From GCA-020352575 sp041635475 (GTDB lineage Bacteria > Actinomycetota > Acidimicrobiia > Spongiisociales > JAENVV01): a DNA stretch of 64,000 nucleotides. Below, one piece after another: positions 51,301 to 58,346 of this stretch (position 1 is the first letter of the stretch; each line of letters begins with the position of its first letter). The translations under genes and the position numbers were made by a program. The stretch spans positions 11,190 through 75,189 of the forward strand of contig JBFKVA010000004.1 of assembly GCA_041635475.1 (NCBI GenBank), written 5' to 3'. The notes beneath the pieces are model-generated. The model ran no database searches. It was not told the origin of the DNA and saw only the letters and a program-made list of their open reading frames with translations.

Positions 51301-51894
51301 TGGATCGAAGCCGGCCTCCCCGCCACCACCGGGGACGTCGGAAACGACGTTGTCGCGCTCGTCGCCGCAGCCGCTGGCTTGAGGGAGCGGGCCACGGCGG
51401 CCGCCGGTTCCTACGCCGCGGCGTGGCGCGACCACTTCTCACTCGTCCATGACCCCTCCGCGGTGCGGGGAGAGATCAACGGCTTCCGCTATCGGCCGGC
51501 ACCGAGGGTCCTCGTCCGCGTGCTTCCCGACGGGAACCCGGAGGACGCGCTGCTGGCGGCGATGGCCGCACGAACGTGCGGGACACCCGTCGAGATCTCG
51601 GTGGGTGACGGCACCGCCTGGCCATGGAAGGAGTTCCCGGTCCCGGTGGTGTCCGAGTCGGACAGCGCGTTCGGTGCCCGCCTCACGTTGGACGACCGGG
51701 TGCGGGTCATCGGGGCTGCGCCCCGCTCCCTGTGGGAGAGCGCCCGGGACGCCCACGCTCGCGTCTTCGACGACCCGGTCGTGGCCCAAGGACGGATCGA
51801 GCTGCGCTGGTACGTCCGGGAACAAGCGATGTCGATCCGTACCCACCGCTACGGCAACCTCGTCGGCCTTGGGGAGCACGCCCTCGACCGATAG
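48382..51894 (+). CDS. putA: Bifunctional proline dehydrogenase / pyrroline-5-carboxylate dehydrogenase
   Basis: Oxidises proline to glutamate in two linked steps using FAD and NAD. The 1170 residues start without the DNA-binding domain of enteric PutA. The FAD-binding proline dehydrogenase barrel spans about residues 100-440 (RMNINYLGEAILGEEEA, IKLRIVKGANL). The aldehyde dehydrogenase domain is about 550-980 with Glu751 in SAETSGKNAL and Cys785 in HNGQKCSAAS, at the normal 34-residue spacing. About 170 C-terminal residues form an extra domain like that of longer PutA proteins. The start at GTG 48382 is set by the leaderless -10. Confidence 0.94.
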   Translation: MHIDDLLTATRETEIEALPALAVDLAALLLAESLEHRTHDDRQNAERMAAMMRDPDGKRLTVSLFDQVFRAHAPARIADQLDHLIGRSGVPHYFAGWERVAMGIGAVAGRFLPGVVVPAIISRVRAETSGMILPSEENQLADHLDRRRRDGVRMNINYLGEAILGEEEAATRLGKYLDLLARPDIEYISVKISSIFSQIDHVAAEATLETLKDRLRVLYRTAEAFTFTADDGTVRKKFVNLDMEAYGDLHLTFDAFTQTLDLEEFRDFTAGIVLQAYLPDSFPLQQELTDWAVGRVASGGAPIKLRIVKGANLATELADASWHGWPQAPYATKGEVDSNFTRMVRYASRPDHAVAVRVGIGSHNLFDVAHALLLRAHHGTDEHVEIEMLEGMVNHQARAVQDVAGSMLLYAPIVEEKDFRSAIAYLIRRLDENTEEENFLHDLFGMVPGDPAFVRQADRFLAATALEAPTGPRRSQDRRSESFGFDPSAPFANVADTDFSLPANQAWVRSIAEDWQHRVVPDIRPVVDGEAVTSDRWRDGHDPSRPGDVAYRWLRTSGDQMLAAISGAVEASVGWAATPPAHRRRVLERCAEELARRRTEFVGAMMLDAGKSAVEADVEVSEAVDFARYYGRHLNEPTDGASATPLGVVAVIPPWNFPLAIPAGGVLAALAAGNAVLFKPASETVLIGSMIAEALWAAGVPHSVLQFVPASSDAASHLVDDPRVGGVILTGAWETGRMFLDRRPDLRLSAETSGKNALIVSAMSDRDQAIKDLVKSAFGHNGQKCSAASLGILEAEVYDDQVFLRQLADAVRSLHVGAPWDLESKVTPVIHAPGPDLLRGLTALDDGESWLVEPRHLGGNLWAPGVRLGVQPDSFFHRIECFGPVLGLMRAPDMDTAIAWVNSSEYSLTGGLHSLDEREIDRWADDVEVGNGYVNRHITGAIVRRQPFGGWKKSSFGSGAKAGGPNYVASLARWIEAGLPATTGDVGNDVVALVAAAAGLRERATAAAGSYAAAWRDHFSLVHDPSAVRGEINGFRYRPAPRVLVRVLPDGNPEDALLAAMAARTCGTPVEISVGDGTAWPWKEFPVPVVSESDSAFGARLTLDDRVRVIGAAPRSLWESARDAHARVFDDPVVAQGRIELRWYVREQAMSIRTHRYGNLVGLGEHALDR

Positions 51895-51905
51895 GGCCGG
51901 CGACG

Positions 51906-51911
51906 TAGGCT
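51906..51911 (+). promoter_or_regulatory. -10 element of the MFS gene, leaderless
   Basis: TAGGCT, 5 nt before ATG 51917. Confidence 0.5.
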
Positions 51912-51916
51912 GGCCC

Positions 51917-53104
51917 ATGATCTCCGCCCGTCAGGTCACGGTCACGGCCTCGGCGTTCGTCGCCATGTTCGTCATCTTCGGGGTTGCCTACTCGTTCGGT
52001 GCCTTCTTCGAGGCGATGGGCGAGGAGCTCGGCTCCAACGCCGCTCGCACCTCGGCGGTGTTCTCCATCACGACGTTCCTGTTCTTCCTGCTGGGGGCGG
52101 TGACCGGCCGGATCTCGGATCGCCTCGGAGCCCGTCCCCTCCTGGTGCTGGCCGCCCTCTCGCTGGCCGGCGGCCTCTTCGCCACCGCCCGCGTCACGAC
52201 CGTCGAGGCCGGCTATCTCAGCTACGGCCTCGGGGTGGGCCTGGCCGTGGCCGCCGCCTACGTACCCTCGGTGGCCACCGTTGGCAAGTGGTTCGGGGAA
52301 CGGCGGGCTGCGGCCCTGGGATTCGCCGTGACGGGCATCGGGGTGGGGACGATGGTGGTGGCGCCGGCGGCGGCCTCCCTCATCGAAGCGGTGGGATGGC
52401 GCGACGCCTACCGGACCATGGGATGGGTCGGGGGCGCGGTCCTGCTCCTGGCGGCCGCCGGCATCGGTGCCAAGCACGCCGACCCGGACGCCACGCCGGC
52501 CCACTTCGGGCCCCGGGCCCTGGCCGATCGGCGGGCGAGGATGCTCTATCTGGCCGCGCTCGCGTTCTCGGTGGCGCTCTTCGTGCCGTTCGTCTTCGCA
52601 CCCGCCTACGCCCGGTCCCGGGGCGCCGACCCCGTCGCCGCTGCGTTCCTGCTCGGTCTCCTCGGACTCGGGAGCACGGCGGCCCGTCTCGTGCTGGGCC
52701 CCCTGGCCAATCGGTTCGGGTCCCTGCGGCTCTTCCGGTGGTGCTTTCTCCTCCACACGGCCTCCTACCTCATCTGGCTCGGAGCCGGGGAGTCCTACGC
52801 GGCCATGGCCACGTTCGTCGTCGTCATGGGCTTCGCCTACGGGGGGTTTGTCGCCCTGTCGAGCGCCGTCATCGCCGACGCCTACGGACCGGCGGTCCTG
52901 GGGGCGGCGCTGGGTGCCCTCTACACGGCTGCCGCGGTGGGGAGCCTGGCCGGCCCCCCGGCCGCCGGCGCGGTCCTCGACCTGTCGGGGAGTTACACGA
53001 CCGTCGTGACGGGCCTTGTCGTCGTGTCCGGCATCGGGACCCTGCTCCTTCTCCTCGGGGTCCCCATGGACGCCCGGGGGCGCATCGAACGCCTCCCCCT
53101 CTAG
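51917..53104 (+). CDS. MFS transporter, monocarboxylate/oxalate-type
   Basis: A protein of 395 residues with twelve transmembrane helices. Motif A is GAVTGRISDRLGARPLLV after helix 2. The pattern FGVAYSFGAFFEAMGEELGS and the TVGKWFGERRAAALGFAVTG loop are typical of the OFA/monocarboxylate-porter-like group. It may carry an organic acid. It lies 22 nt after putA in the same direction but has its own -10, so a role with proline or glutamate products is only suggested by position. Confidence 0.87.
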   Translation: MISARQVTVTASAFVAMFVIFGVAYSFGAFFEAMGEELGSNAARTSAVFSITTFLFFLLGAVTGRISDRLGARPLLVLAALSLAGGLFATARVTTVEAGYLSYGLGVGLAVAAAYVPSVATVGKWFGERRAAALGFAVTGIGVGTMVVAPAAASLIEAVGWRDAYRTMGWVGGAVLLLAAAGIGAKHADPDATPAHFGPRALADRRARMLYLAALAFSVALFVPFVFAPAYARSRGADPVAAAFLLGLLGLGSTAARLVLGPLANRFGSLRLFRWCFLLHTASYLIWLGAGESYAAMATFVVVMGFAYGGFVALSSAVIADAYGPAVLGAALGALYTAAAVGSLAGPPAAGAVLDLSGSYTTVVTGLVVVSGIGTLLLLLGVPMDARGRIERLPL

Positions 53105-53223
53105 CGGTGTCCAAGGAGCGGAGGACGAGAGTGTCGACAACTCCCGATCTCGCCCGACCCTCTCCCACCCGTCCGGCGGTCATCGACCGCGATCGCTCGG
53201 GCCGCCCAGCCGAGTCACCGAGA

Positions 53224-54714
53224 TCACTGGGTGGCGGGCCGCGCGCCTTCGAGTACACCGTCCAGCGCCTGGAAGTCACCGGAACTGACCGCCTTGATCA
53301 GCTCATCCTTGATCGGGGTGAAGTGCATCGTCCACCCGGTGTAGCCGGCGTGCTCGATTCGTTCGTCCCACAGGGTTGTGACGTCCTCGTGCCGGGGGTC
53401 CTTCGAGATCCGGTCGAAGACCGCCGCCACCGCCTCGTTCGGTCCGTCGAGGACCTGGAGGAACCGATCCCCCGAATAGAGCAGCACACCACCGATCCCC
53501 ACTGCGTCGTTTCGCGCCCGGGACCGCCGGACCAATAGGGCAAGTGATCCGGCGTCGAATGCCGTCCGCGCCCGGCTCACATAGACGACGCGACGGAGGT
53601 CGGTCGGGTCGCCCTTGTGGGGAATGGAGAGTGTGAACCTCGTCCCGCCTCCAGCGCGACGTTCCGCGGTCAACTCGCCTCCCACGCGATGCAGGAGGTC
53701 GCGACACAGGGCCAATCCCACCCCACCCCCCAGCTCACCGTGGGTGCCGAGCCTCGATGACTGGACGTCGCCCCGAGCCAGCGCGGCGATCGCCCCATCC
53801 GAGATGCCGTCCCCCTCATCATCGATGTGGACGTGGACCTCGTCGTCCACCACGACCTGGGAGGCACGCACCGTGCCGCCCTCCGGGCTGTACTTGATTG
53901 CGTTCTCGAGGATGTTGCGGATGGCGGTCCTGAGCAGGTCCGGTTGGGTGAGTGCCCATGCCCCTTCCAGGCCACTCAGGTCGATCTCGATCCCCTTCGC
54001 CTCGGCCATCGTTGCCAGGGAGTCGCCGATCGATGAAGCGACGCCGCGAAGACTGACCGGCAGGCTGGGGACATGGCTGGCCTGGCGGCCCAGGCGGGCC
54101 CACCCCAGCACCTCATCGACCAACTCGAGGGTGTTGTGGGCGCGCAGCCTCAGGTCGGGGAGGAGCTCGATGACATCGTCCTCGGTGAGGCCCTCGCCCG
54201 GGTTGGCGGCCGAGTCGATCAGGCTGGTCAGGGTGGAGAGCGGACCCCGTACATCGTGGGAGAGCAGGCCCAGGAGGAGGTCCCGGAACGCCGATTCCTC
54301 CTGCTGTGCAGCGATGGCCTTCGTCAGCGATCGCTCCGCCTCCACCTGCTCGGTGATCTCGATGGAGATGCCGCCTAGGAATACCCGCCCGTCCTCCTGG
54401 GGGAGCGGCACCTTCCATGAGAGGTAGTGCACCGGTCGCCCATCGGAGACCACGATCTCCGCGACCTGTTCCGCCGTGAGCGTTTCCTGGACCCGGCTGT
54501 CGTTCTCGGCCATCGCCCTGGCCATGTCCTCGGGGAACAGGTCCCATCCGGACTTGTGCATCCACTCGTCCACTTCGATGCCGAACGCCACTCCGAAGGC
54601 CGGGTTCATGTAGATCAAACGATGCTGGTCGTCCTTGACCCAGTTCAACGTCGGAGATCGCTCCAGCAGGCCTTCAAGCAGGACGCTCAGGTCCCAGCCT
54701 TCCGCTGCCTCCAT
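53224..54714 (-). CDS. Blue-light sensor histidine kinase: PAS-HisKA-HATPase-BLUF
   Basis: A protein of 496 residues. PAS domain about 15-125 (WVKDDQHRLIYMNPAFGVAF); HisKA with phospho-acceptor His153 in LLSHDVRGPLS; HATPase about 215-366 with ILENAIKYSPEGG (N box) and GGGVGLALCRDLL. Residues 373-466 are a BLUF flavin domain with Tyr378, Asn402, Gln420, Trp461 and Met463. Their offsets from the Tyr (24, 42, 83, 85) equal those of Tyr21, Asn45, Gln63, Trp104 and Met106 in AppA, so FAD photochemistry should work. BLUF domains are usually N-terminal; here it follows the kinase core. No response regulator is nearby. The start ATG 54714 has GAGGAGG upstream. Confidence 0.92.
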   Translation of the reverse strand: MEAAEGWDLSVLLEGLLERSPTLNWVKDDQHRLIYMNPAFGVAFGIEVDEWMHKSGWDLFPEDMARAMAENDSRVQETLTAEQVAEIVVSDGRPVHYLSWKVPLPQEDGRVFLGGISIEITEQVEAERSLTKAIAAQQEESAFRDLLLGLLSHDVRGPLSTLTSLIDSAANPGEGLTEDDVIELLPDLRLRAHNTLELVDEVLGWARLGRQASHVPSLPVSLRGVASSIGDSLATMAEAKGIEIDLSGLEGAWALTQPDLLRTAIRNILENAIKYSPEGGTVRASQVVVDDEVHVHIDDEGDGISDGAIAALARGDVQSSRLGTHGELGGGVGLALCRDLLHRVGGELTAERRAGGGTRFTLSIPHKGDPTDLRRVVYVSRARTAFDAGSLALLVRRSRARNDAVGIGGVLLYSGDRFLQVLDGPNEAVAAVFDRISKDPRHEDVTTLWDERIEHAGYTGWTMHFTPIKDELIKAVSSGDFQALDGVLEGARPATQ

Positions 54715-54775
54715 GAATCCTCCTCAGGACACAAGGAGCCTAGTTCAAACCCACTCGGGGCCCGAGGGGCCCTCC

Positions 54776-55246
54776 TCACCCATTCCGGAGCAGGCCCCCG
54801 AGGACGCCAAGCGAGGCCCCCAGTTGCCCGGCCTCCCGTTCGTCGAGTCCCGCAACCCTCTCCGCCAGCAGCCTGATTCGCTCCGCCCTTCCCCGTCCGA
54901 GCAGGGCGGTGCCCGCCGGCGTGACATGCACCTCGACGACGCGCCGATCCACTTCGGATCTCCGCCGCTCGGCCAGGCCCCTCCGCTCGAGCTTGTCGAC
55001 ATGGTTGGTGATTGCCGGCGACGACACCTGTTCACGCTCTGCCAGCCCGCCGATCGTCTGCGGGCCCGCGAACACGAGCACCGACAGGATCGATGCCTGC
55101 GGTGCAGTGAGGTACATGACTTCATCGGCCTCCCTGATCGAGCGGAGGAGACGAACCACAATCGAGTTCAACTCGTTCGCCAGTCGATGGTTGGCATCGT
55201 CCGGCACCCCGGGAGGGAGGGGTGGGAGGGCTGACCGTGTTGACAC
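54776..55246 (-). CDS. MarR-family transcriptional regulator
   Basis: A protein of 156 residues. The central winged helix covers about residues 45-110 (LTAPQASILSVLVFAGPQTI, LAEREQVSSPAITNHVDKLE, RRGLAERRRSEVDRRVVEV), the MarR pattern. The start is GTG 55246. It is divergent from a VOC-domain gene across a 48-bp AT-rich gap (unusual here), which probably holds its operator. Confidence 0.88.
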   Translation of the reverse strand: MSTRSALPPLPPGVPDDANHRLANELNSIVVRLLRSIREADEVMYLTAPQASILSVLVFAGPQTIGGLAEREQVSSPAITNHVDKLERRGLAERRRSEVDRRVVEVHVTPAGTALLGRGRAERIRLLAERVAGLDEREAGQLGASLGVLGGLLRNG

Positions 55247-55294
55247 AATCTATTATGTTAGTTACCTTTTCAACTCTCTTACCGAAATGAAGGA
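55247..55294. promoter_or_regulatory. AT-rich divergent regulatory region (MarR/VOC)
   Basis: 48 bp including TATTATGTTAGTTACC and TTTTCAACT. A TAACAT hexamer (minus strand 55260-55255) lies 8 nt before the marR GTG. AGTT-N8-AACT is a weak palindrome that could be a MarR site. It is much richer in A/T than the flanks. Confidence 0.4.
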
Positions 55295-55672
55295 ATGAGC
55301 GCAATCTCCAGGATCGGCCAGCTACACATCACGGTGGAGGACCTCGGACGCGCCATCGGCTTCTACCGGGACGTCCTTCGCCTGCAATTCCTCTTCGACG
55401 TCCCCGGCCAGGACATGGCGTTCTTCCAGGTCGGGGAGACACGCCTCTACCTTGGCCGCTCCTCGTCCCCCGAGTTCCAGTCGAAACCGATCCTCTACCT
55501 CGAGGTCGACGACATCGACGCCGAGGCGGCCCGCCTGCGCGGGGAAGGGGTGGCGTTCCTGAGCGAGCCGCATCCGGCCCATCGGGATGAGCAGGGAACG
55601 CTGTGGCTGGCCTTCTTCACGACCCCCGAAGGCCTCCCGACCGCGTTGATGGAGGTGAAGGCGTCCGGGTAG
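55295..55672 (+). CDS. VOC-superfamily (glyoxalase/bleomycin-resistance type) protein
   Basis: A protein of 125 residues with the betaalphabetabetabeta repeat of the vicinal-oxygen-chelate fold: IGQLHITVEDLGRAIGFYRD starts module 1 (metal His in the QLHITV strand), and LYLEVDDIDAEAARLRGEG starts module 2. It may be a dioxygenase, isomerase or drug-binding protein; the reaction cannot be told. It is divergent from marR, which probably controls it. The start is ATG 55295; an AAGGA run lies very close to it. Confidence 0.86.
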   Translation: MSAISRIGQLHITVEDLGRAIGFYRDVLRLQFLFDVPGQDMAFFQVGETRLYLGRSSSPEFQSKPILYLEVDDIDAEAARLRGEGVAFLSEPHPAHRDEQGTLWLAFFTTPEGLPTALMEVKASG

Positions 55673-55679
55673 GCCCTTG

Positions 55680-55801
55680 CCGAACCGTGGGCCAGATCGC
55701 GCGCATATCGCGCGCCCCAACCCTGGGTTCCAGCGCGCGCCCGAACCGTGGGCCAGATCGCGCGGAATACGCGCGCCTCAACCCTGGGTTCCAGCGCGCG
55801 C
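55680..55801. repeat. Two tandem 61-bp palindromic repeat units
   Basis: Units at 55680-55740 and 55741-55801 fill the whole gap between the convergent VOC and thioredoxin genes. Each unit is itself symmetric: GAACCGTGGG pairs, with two mismatches, with CCCTGGGTTC, around a core GCGCG-N5-CGCGC. The two units differ mainly in the 5-nt core loop (CATAT in one, GAATA in the other) while the arms are kept. They are REP-like or structured-RNA-like. Confidence 0.85.
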
Positions 55802-56179
55802 TCAGCCGTCGGCGTGCGCGGCATCGTGTTCGGCGACCTGGCGGTGGACGTCCTCTATGTCGACCTCGCGCACCTTGGAGATGAGGTCCTCGAACACCGG
55901 CCCCGGGAGGGCTCCGGGCTGGCTGAAGATGACGACGTTCTCGCGGAACACCATGAGGGTGGGGATCGACATGATCCCGAAACTGCCGGCCAGGGCCTGC
56001 TGCTCCTCGGTGTTCACCTTCCCGAACACGATGTCCGGGTGGTTCTCGGCAGCGGTCTCGAAGACAGGCGCGAACATCCGGCAGGGTCCACACCACTCCG
56101 CCCAGAAGTCGACGAACACGGTGTCATTGGCAGACACCGTTTCGTTGAAGTTGTCGGCGGTGAGTTCGATCGTGGGCAT
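55802..56179 (-). CDS. trxA: Thioredoxin
   Basis: A thioredoxin of 125 residues with the active site WAEWCGPCRMF (Cys30, Cys33) and the cis-proline in MSIPTLMVF. The approximately 20-residue C-terminal tail after the fold (REVDIEDVHRQVAEHDAAHA) is longer than in E. coli thioredoxin. It reduces protein disulfides in the cytosol. The start at ATG 56179 has a GGAG Shine-Dalgarno element. A CsoR/CstR-like palindrome lies 25 nt upstream, suggesting control by copper or sulfur-stress signals. Confidence 0.93.
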   Translation of the reverse strand: MPTIELTADNFNETVSANDTVFVDFWAEWCGPCRMFAPVFETAAENHPDIVFGKVNTEEQQALAGSFGIMSIPTLMVFRENVVIFSQPGALPGPVFEDLISKVREVDIEDVHRQVAEHDAAHADG

Positions 56180-56203
56180 GGCGTTCTCCTGGGATGCGTG
56201 AAC

Positions 56204-56223
56204 GGATACCCCCAAGGGTATCC
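56204..56223. promoter_or_regulatory. CsoR/CstR-like palindrome upstream of thioredoxin
   Basis: GGATACCC-CCAA-GGGTATCC: perfect 8-bp arms with a 4-nt spacer. The ATACCC-N4-GGGTAT core resembles operators of the CsoR/RcnR family (copper and persulfide sensors). It lies 25 nt upstream of the thioredoxin start. Confidence 0.6.
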
Positions 56224-56258
56224 ACGTCATCGAACACCCAGTCGGTTGTCGCTATTCC

Positions 56259-57092
56259 CTACTTGGCGTCGCCCCATGCGCTCGTGTCGCCCGACTCGAA
56301 CCCGTCGGCGAAGATCTCGGGGTCGGCGAGTGGTGGTGCGGGTGGCGGCCCGCCCTTGGGGCGCGCCCCGAGGGCCACGACGAGCAGGATGATGAGGAAG
56401 ATGACGGCCAGTGCCGTGGCGCCAAGGGCAACCGGCCCCTGGAAGAGGCCGTTGGGAAGGCGCACGAAGACGAGGGCGTCACACGCACCACCGGTGCCGC
56501 GGATGAAGCCGGTCACCTCGTAGATGCCACCGATGTCGGCAGTGCCGAGGATCCCGGCAATGTCCTCGGCGTAGGAGCGGACGCTCGTGGACCCGATCGA
56601 CTCCTGCGACAGGCCGTCGTTGGGGTCGCCCCCCGAGGCCGCCACGTACGGGAAGCCGGCCACGTCGACCGAGATCTCCCACGTGTGATCGGTGATGGGA
56701 TTGGTTGATCGGCCCTCCCAGCTCAGCGTCCCGTCCGGATCGATGTCGAACGGATCTCGCTTGGACGTGGCACCCGGGTCGGGCATCGAATCGAGGTCGC
56801 TCTCGGCCTCGCCGGCGCAGGGGCCATTGAGGTACCCGCTGCCGCCGATCTCCGTCGCACCGAGGGCGGCCATTCCGACGAGGGCGACGACGAGGATGAG
56901 GGCGAAGACCTTGGCGAACATCGCAGACCGCAGGCCGCCGGTGAGGAGGAAGCCAAGCAGGCCGACAAGGCCCATGGCCCCGAACGCCAGCATCTGATCG
57001 AGCGGCCACATCCCGGCCTGCTGGACGATGATGGCGATGAACAGCCCGGTGAAGGCTCCGAGGATCGTTCCGGTCAACGGCTTGCCTTGCAT
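56259..57092 (-). CDS. Membrane protein with extracytoplasmic middle domain and a DGFESGD tail
   Basis: A protein of 277 residues. Three N-terminal helices lie at about residues 8-27, 33-53 and 58-80, and one C-terminal helix at 222-243. Between them an acidic domain of about 140 residues (SDLDSMPDPGATSKRDPFDI and following) is probably outside the cell. The extreme C-terminus carries FADGFESGDTSAW, a motif seen near the N-terminus of many secreted surface proteins and unusual as a cytoplasmic-side tail. The function is unknown. The start at ATG 57092 has AGGGA upstream. Confidence 0.7.
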   Translation of the reverse strand: MQGKPLTGTILGAFTGLFIAIIVQQAGMWPLDQMLAFGAMGLVGLLGFLLTGGLRSAMFAKVFALILVVALVGMAALGATEIGGSGYLNGPCAGEAESDLDSMPDPGATSKRDPFDIDPDGTLSWEGRSTNPITDHTWEISVDVAGFPYVAASGGDPNDGLSQESIGSTSVRSYAEDIAGILGTADIGGIYEVTGFIRGTGGACDALVFVRLPNGLFQGPVALGATALAVIFLIILLVVALGARPKGGPPPAPPLADPEIFADGFESGDTSAWGDAK

Positions 57093-57129
57093 GGTGTCCC
57101 TCGCGTTGCGGCGTAGCGCCACGGTATCA

Positions 57130-57162
57130 GAGTGCGAAGGACGAAGCACGAAGCAGAAGCAC
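57130..57162 (+). repeat. Heptamer tandem repeat, locus 2
   Basis: GAAGGAC, GAAGCAC, GAAGCAG, AAGCAC in the 93-nt gap between the acyl-CoA dehydrogenase stop and the membrane-protein start. It has the same GRAGNAC consensus as 3885-3933. Confidence 0.55.
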
Positions 57163-57185
57163 CCTCCCGACGCTCGACGCTTCGC

Positions 57186-58346
57186 CTACCCGACGATGCT
57201 GCGCTTGGCGACTTCTTCGAGCATGACCTCGGTGGCGCCGCCCCCGATCGTGTTGATGCGGGCATCTCGGTAGAGCCGGACCACCGGGGTCTCGGTCATG
57301 AACCCCATCCCCCCATGGAACTGCGTGCAGTCGTACATGATCTCCATGACCGACTCGTTCACGAAGGCCTTCACTCCCGACATGTACTTCGTGGCGTCGA
57401 GCCCCTCTTCCATCATCCAGGCGCCGTGGTACACCGACGCCCGACACGCATCCAGCTTGGCCTGGGCCATGGCCAGTCGCTGGCGGATGGCCTGCTTGTC
57501 GAAGAGAACCCCGCCGAATGCCCGGCGGGTCTGGACATGCTCGAGGGTGAGGTCGATGGCGGCCTGGGCGGCGCCCACCGCCTCGGCCGAGATCACCATC
57601 CGCTCGTTCTGGAAGTTCTTCATGATCTCGTAGAACCCGCGGTGGAGCGTGCCCAGGAGATTGGTGTCGGGGACCCAGACCTCGTCGAGGACGAGCTCGG
57701 CCGTGTCCGAGGATCGCCACCCGTGCTTGTCGAGCTTCTGGGCGACCGAGAACCCTTCGCGATCCTTCTCCACGATGAACATCGACAGGCCGTACTTGTT
57801 GTCGAGGTCGGTGCGGGCCGCGATGAACACGAGGTTGCCGTACACGGCATTCGTGATGAACATCTTCGTGCCGTTGATGCGCCAGCCTTCGCCGTCTCGC
57901 CTGGCCGTCGTCCGCACGCCGGCGACGTCCGACCCGGCATCGGGCTCGGTGACGCCGATGGCGGTGATGGTCTCACCCGACAGGATGCCCTCCGAGAACC
58001 GCTCCATCTGCTCGTCGGTACCGACGTGCATGAGGTGGGGCGAGGCCATGTCGGTGTGGACGAGGACGGTCACGTCGAAGCCCCCCGACGTGGAAGCCAG
58101 GCCGAGCGACTCGGCGAGCACCGTGGATGCGATGGGGCCCATCCCGAGGCCACCGAACCTGGCGGGCCACCGCAGGCCGAACATCCCCATCTCCCCGGCC
58201 CGCCGGAGGACGTCGCGAGGCACCATCCCCTCGGTGTCCCACTGCGCGGCGTTGGGCGCGACCTCGTTCTCGCAGAAGGCGATGATCTGGTCGGAGATCG
58301 CCCGCAGGTCGTCGTCGATGTATGGGTTGTCTCCAAGACGTGCCAT
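57186..58346 (-). CDS. Acyl-CoA dehydrogenase (isovaleryl/acyl type)
   Basis: A flavin enzyme of 386 residues that makes a trans-2-enoyl-CoA. Three parts are visible: the helical N-domain (RAISDQIIAFCENEVAPNAA), the middle beta-domain with AIGVTEPDAGSDVAGVRTTA and MFITNAVYGN, and the C-domain with RRAFGGVLFDKQAIRQRLA and TQFHGGMGFMTETPVVRLYR. In the liu-like operon it is the candidate isovaleryl-CoA dehydrogenase (LiuA role). The start at ATG 58346 shares its A with the carboxylase alpha stop. Confidence 0.92.
   Translation of the reverse strand: MARLGDNPYIDDDLRAISDQIIAFCENEVAPNAAQWDTEGMVPRDVLRRAGEMGMFGLRWPARFGGLGMGPIASTVLAESLGLASTSGGFDVTVLVHTDMASPHLMHVGTDEQMERFSEGILSGETITAIGVTEPDAGSDVAGVRTTARRDGEGWRINGTKMFITNAVYGNLVFIAARTDLDNKYGLSMFIVEKDREGFSVAQKLDKHGWRSSDTAELVLDEVWVPDTNLLGTLHRGFYEIMKNFQNERMVISAEAVGAAQAAIDLTLEHVQTRRAFGGVLFDKQAIRQRLAMAQAKLDACRASVYHGAWMMEEGLDATKYMSGVKAFVNESVMEIMYDCTQFHGGMGFMTETPVVRLYRDARINTIGGGATEVMLEEVAKRSIVG

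Noticed and set aside
53105..53223. Small ORF starting at GTG 53151 after the MFS gene
   Set aside because: It would run antisense through the BLUF coding region, shows no family features, and its codon pattern follows the opposite strand.
55673..55801. CRISPR array at the 61-bp repeats
   Set aside because: Only two adjacent units with no spacers and no cas genes; each unit is itself palindromic.
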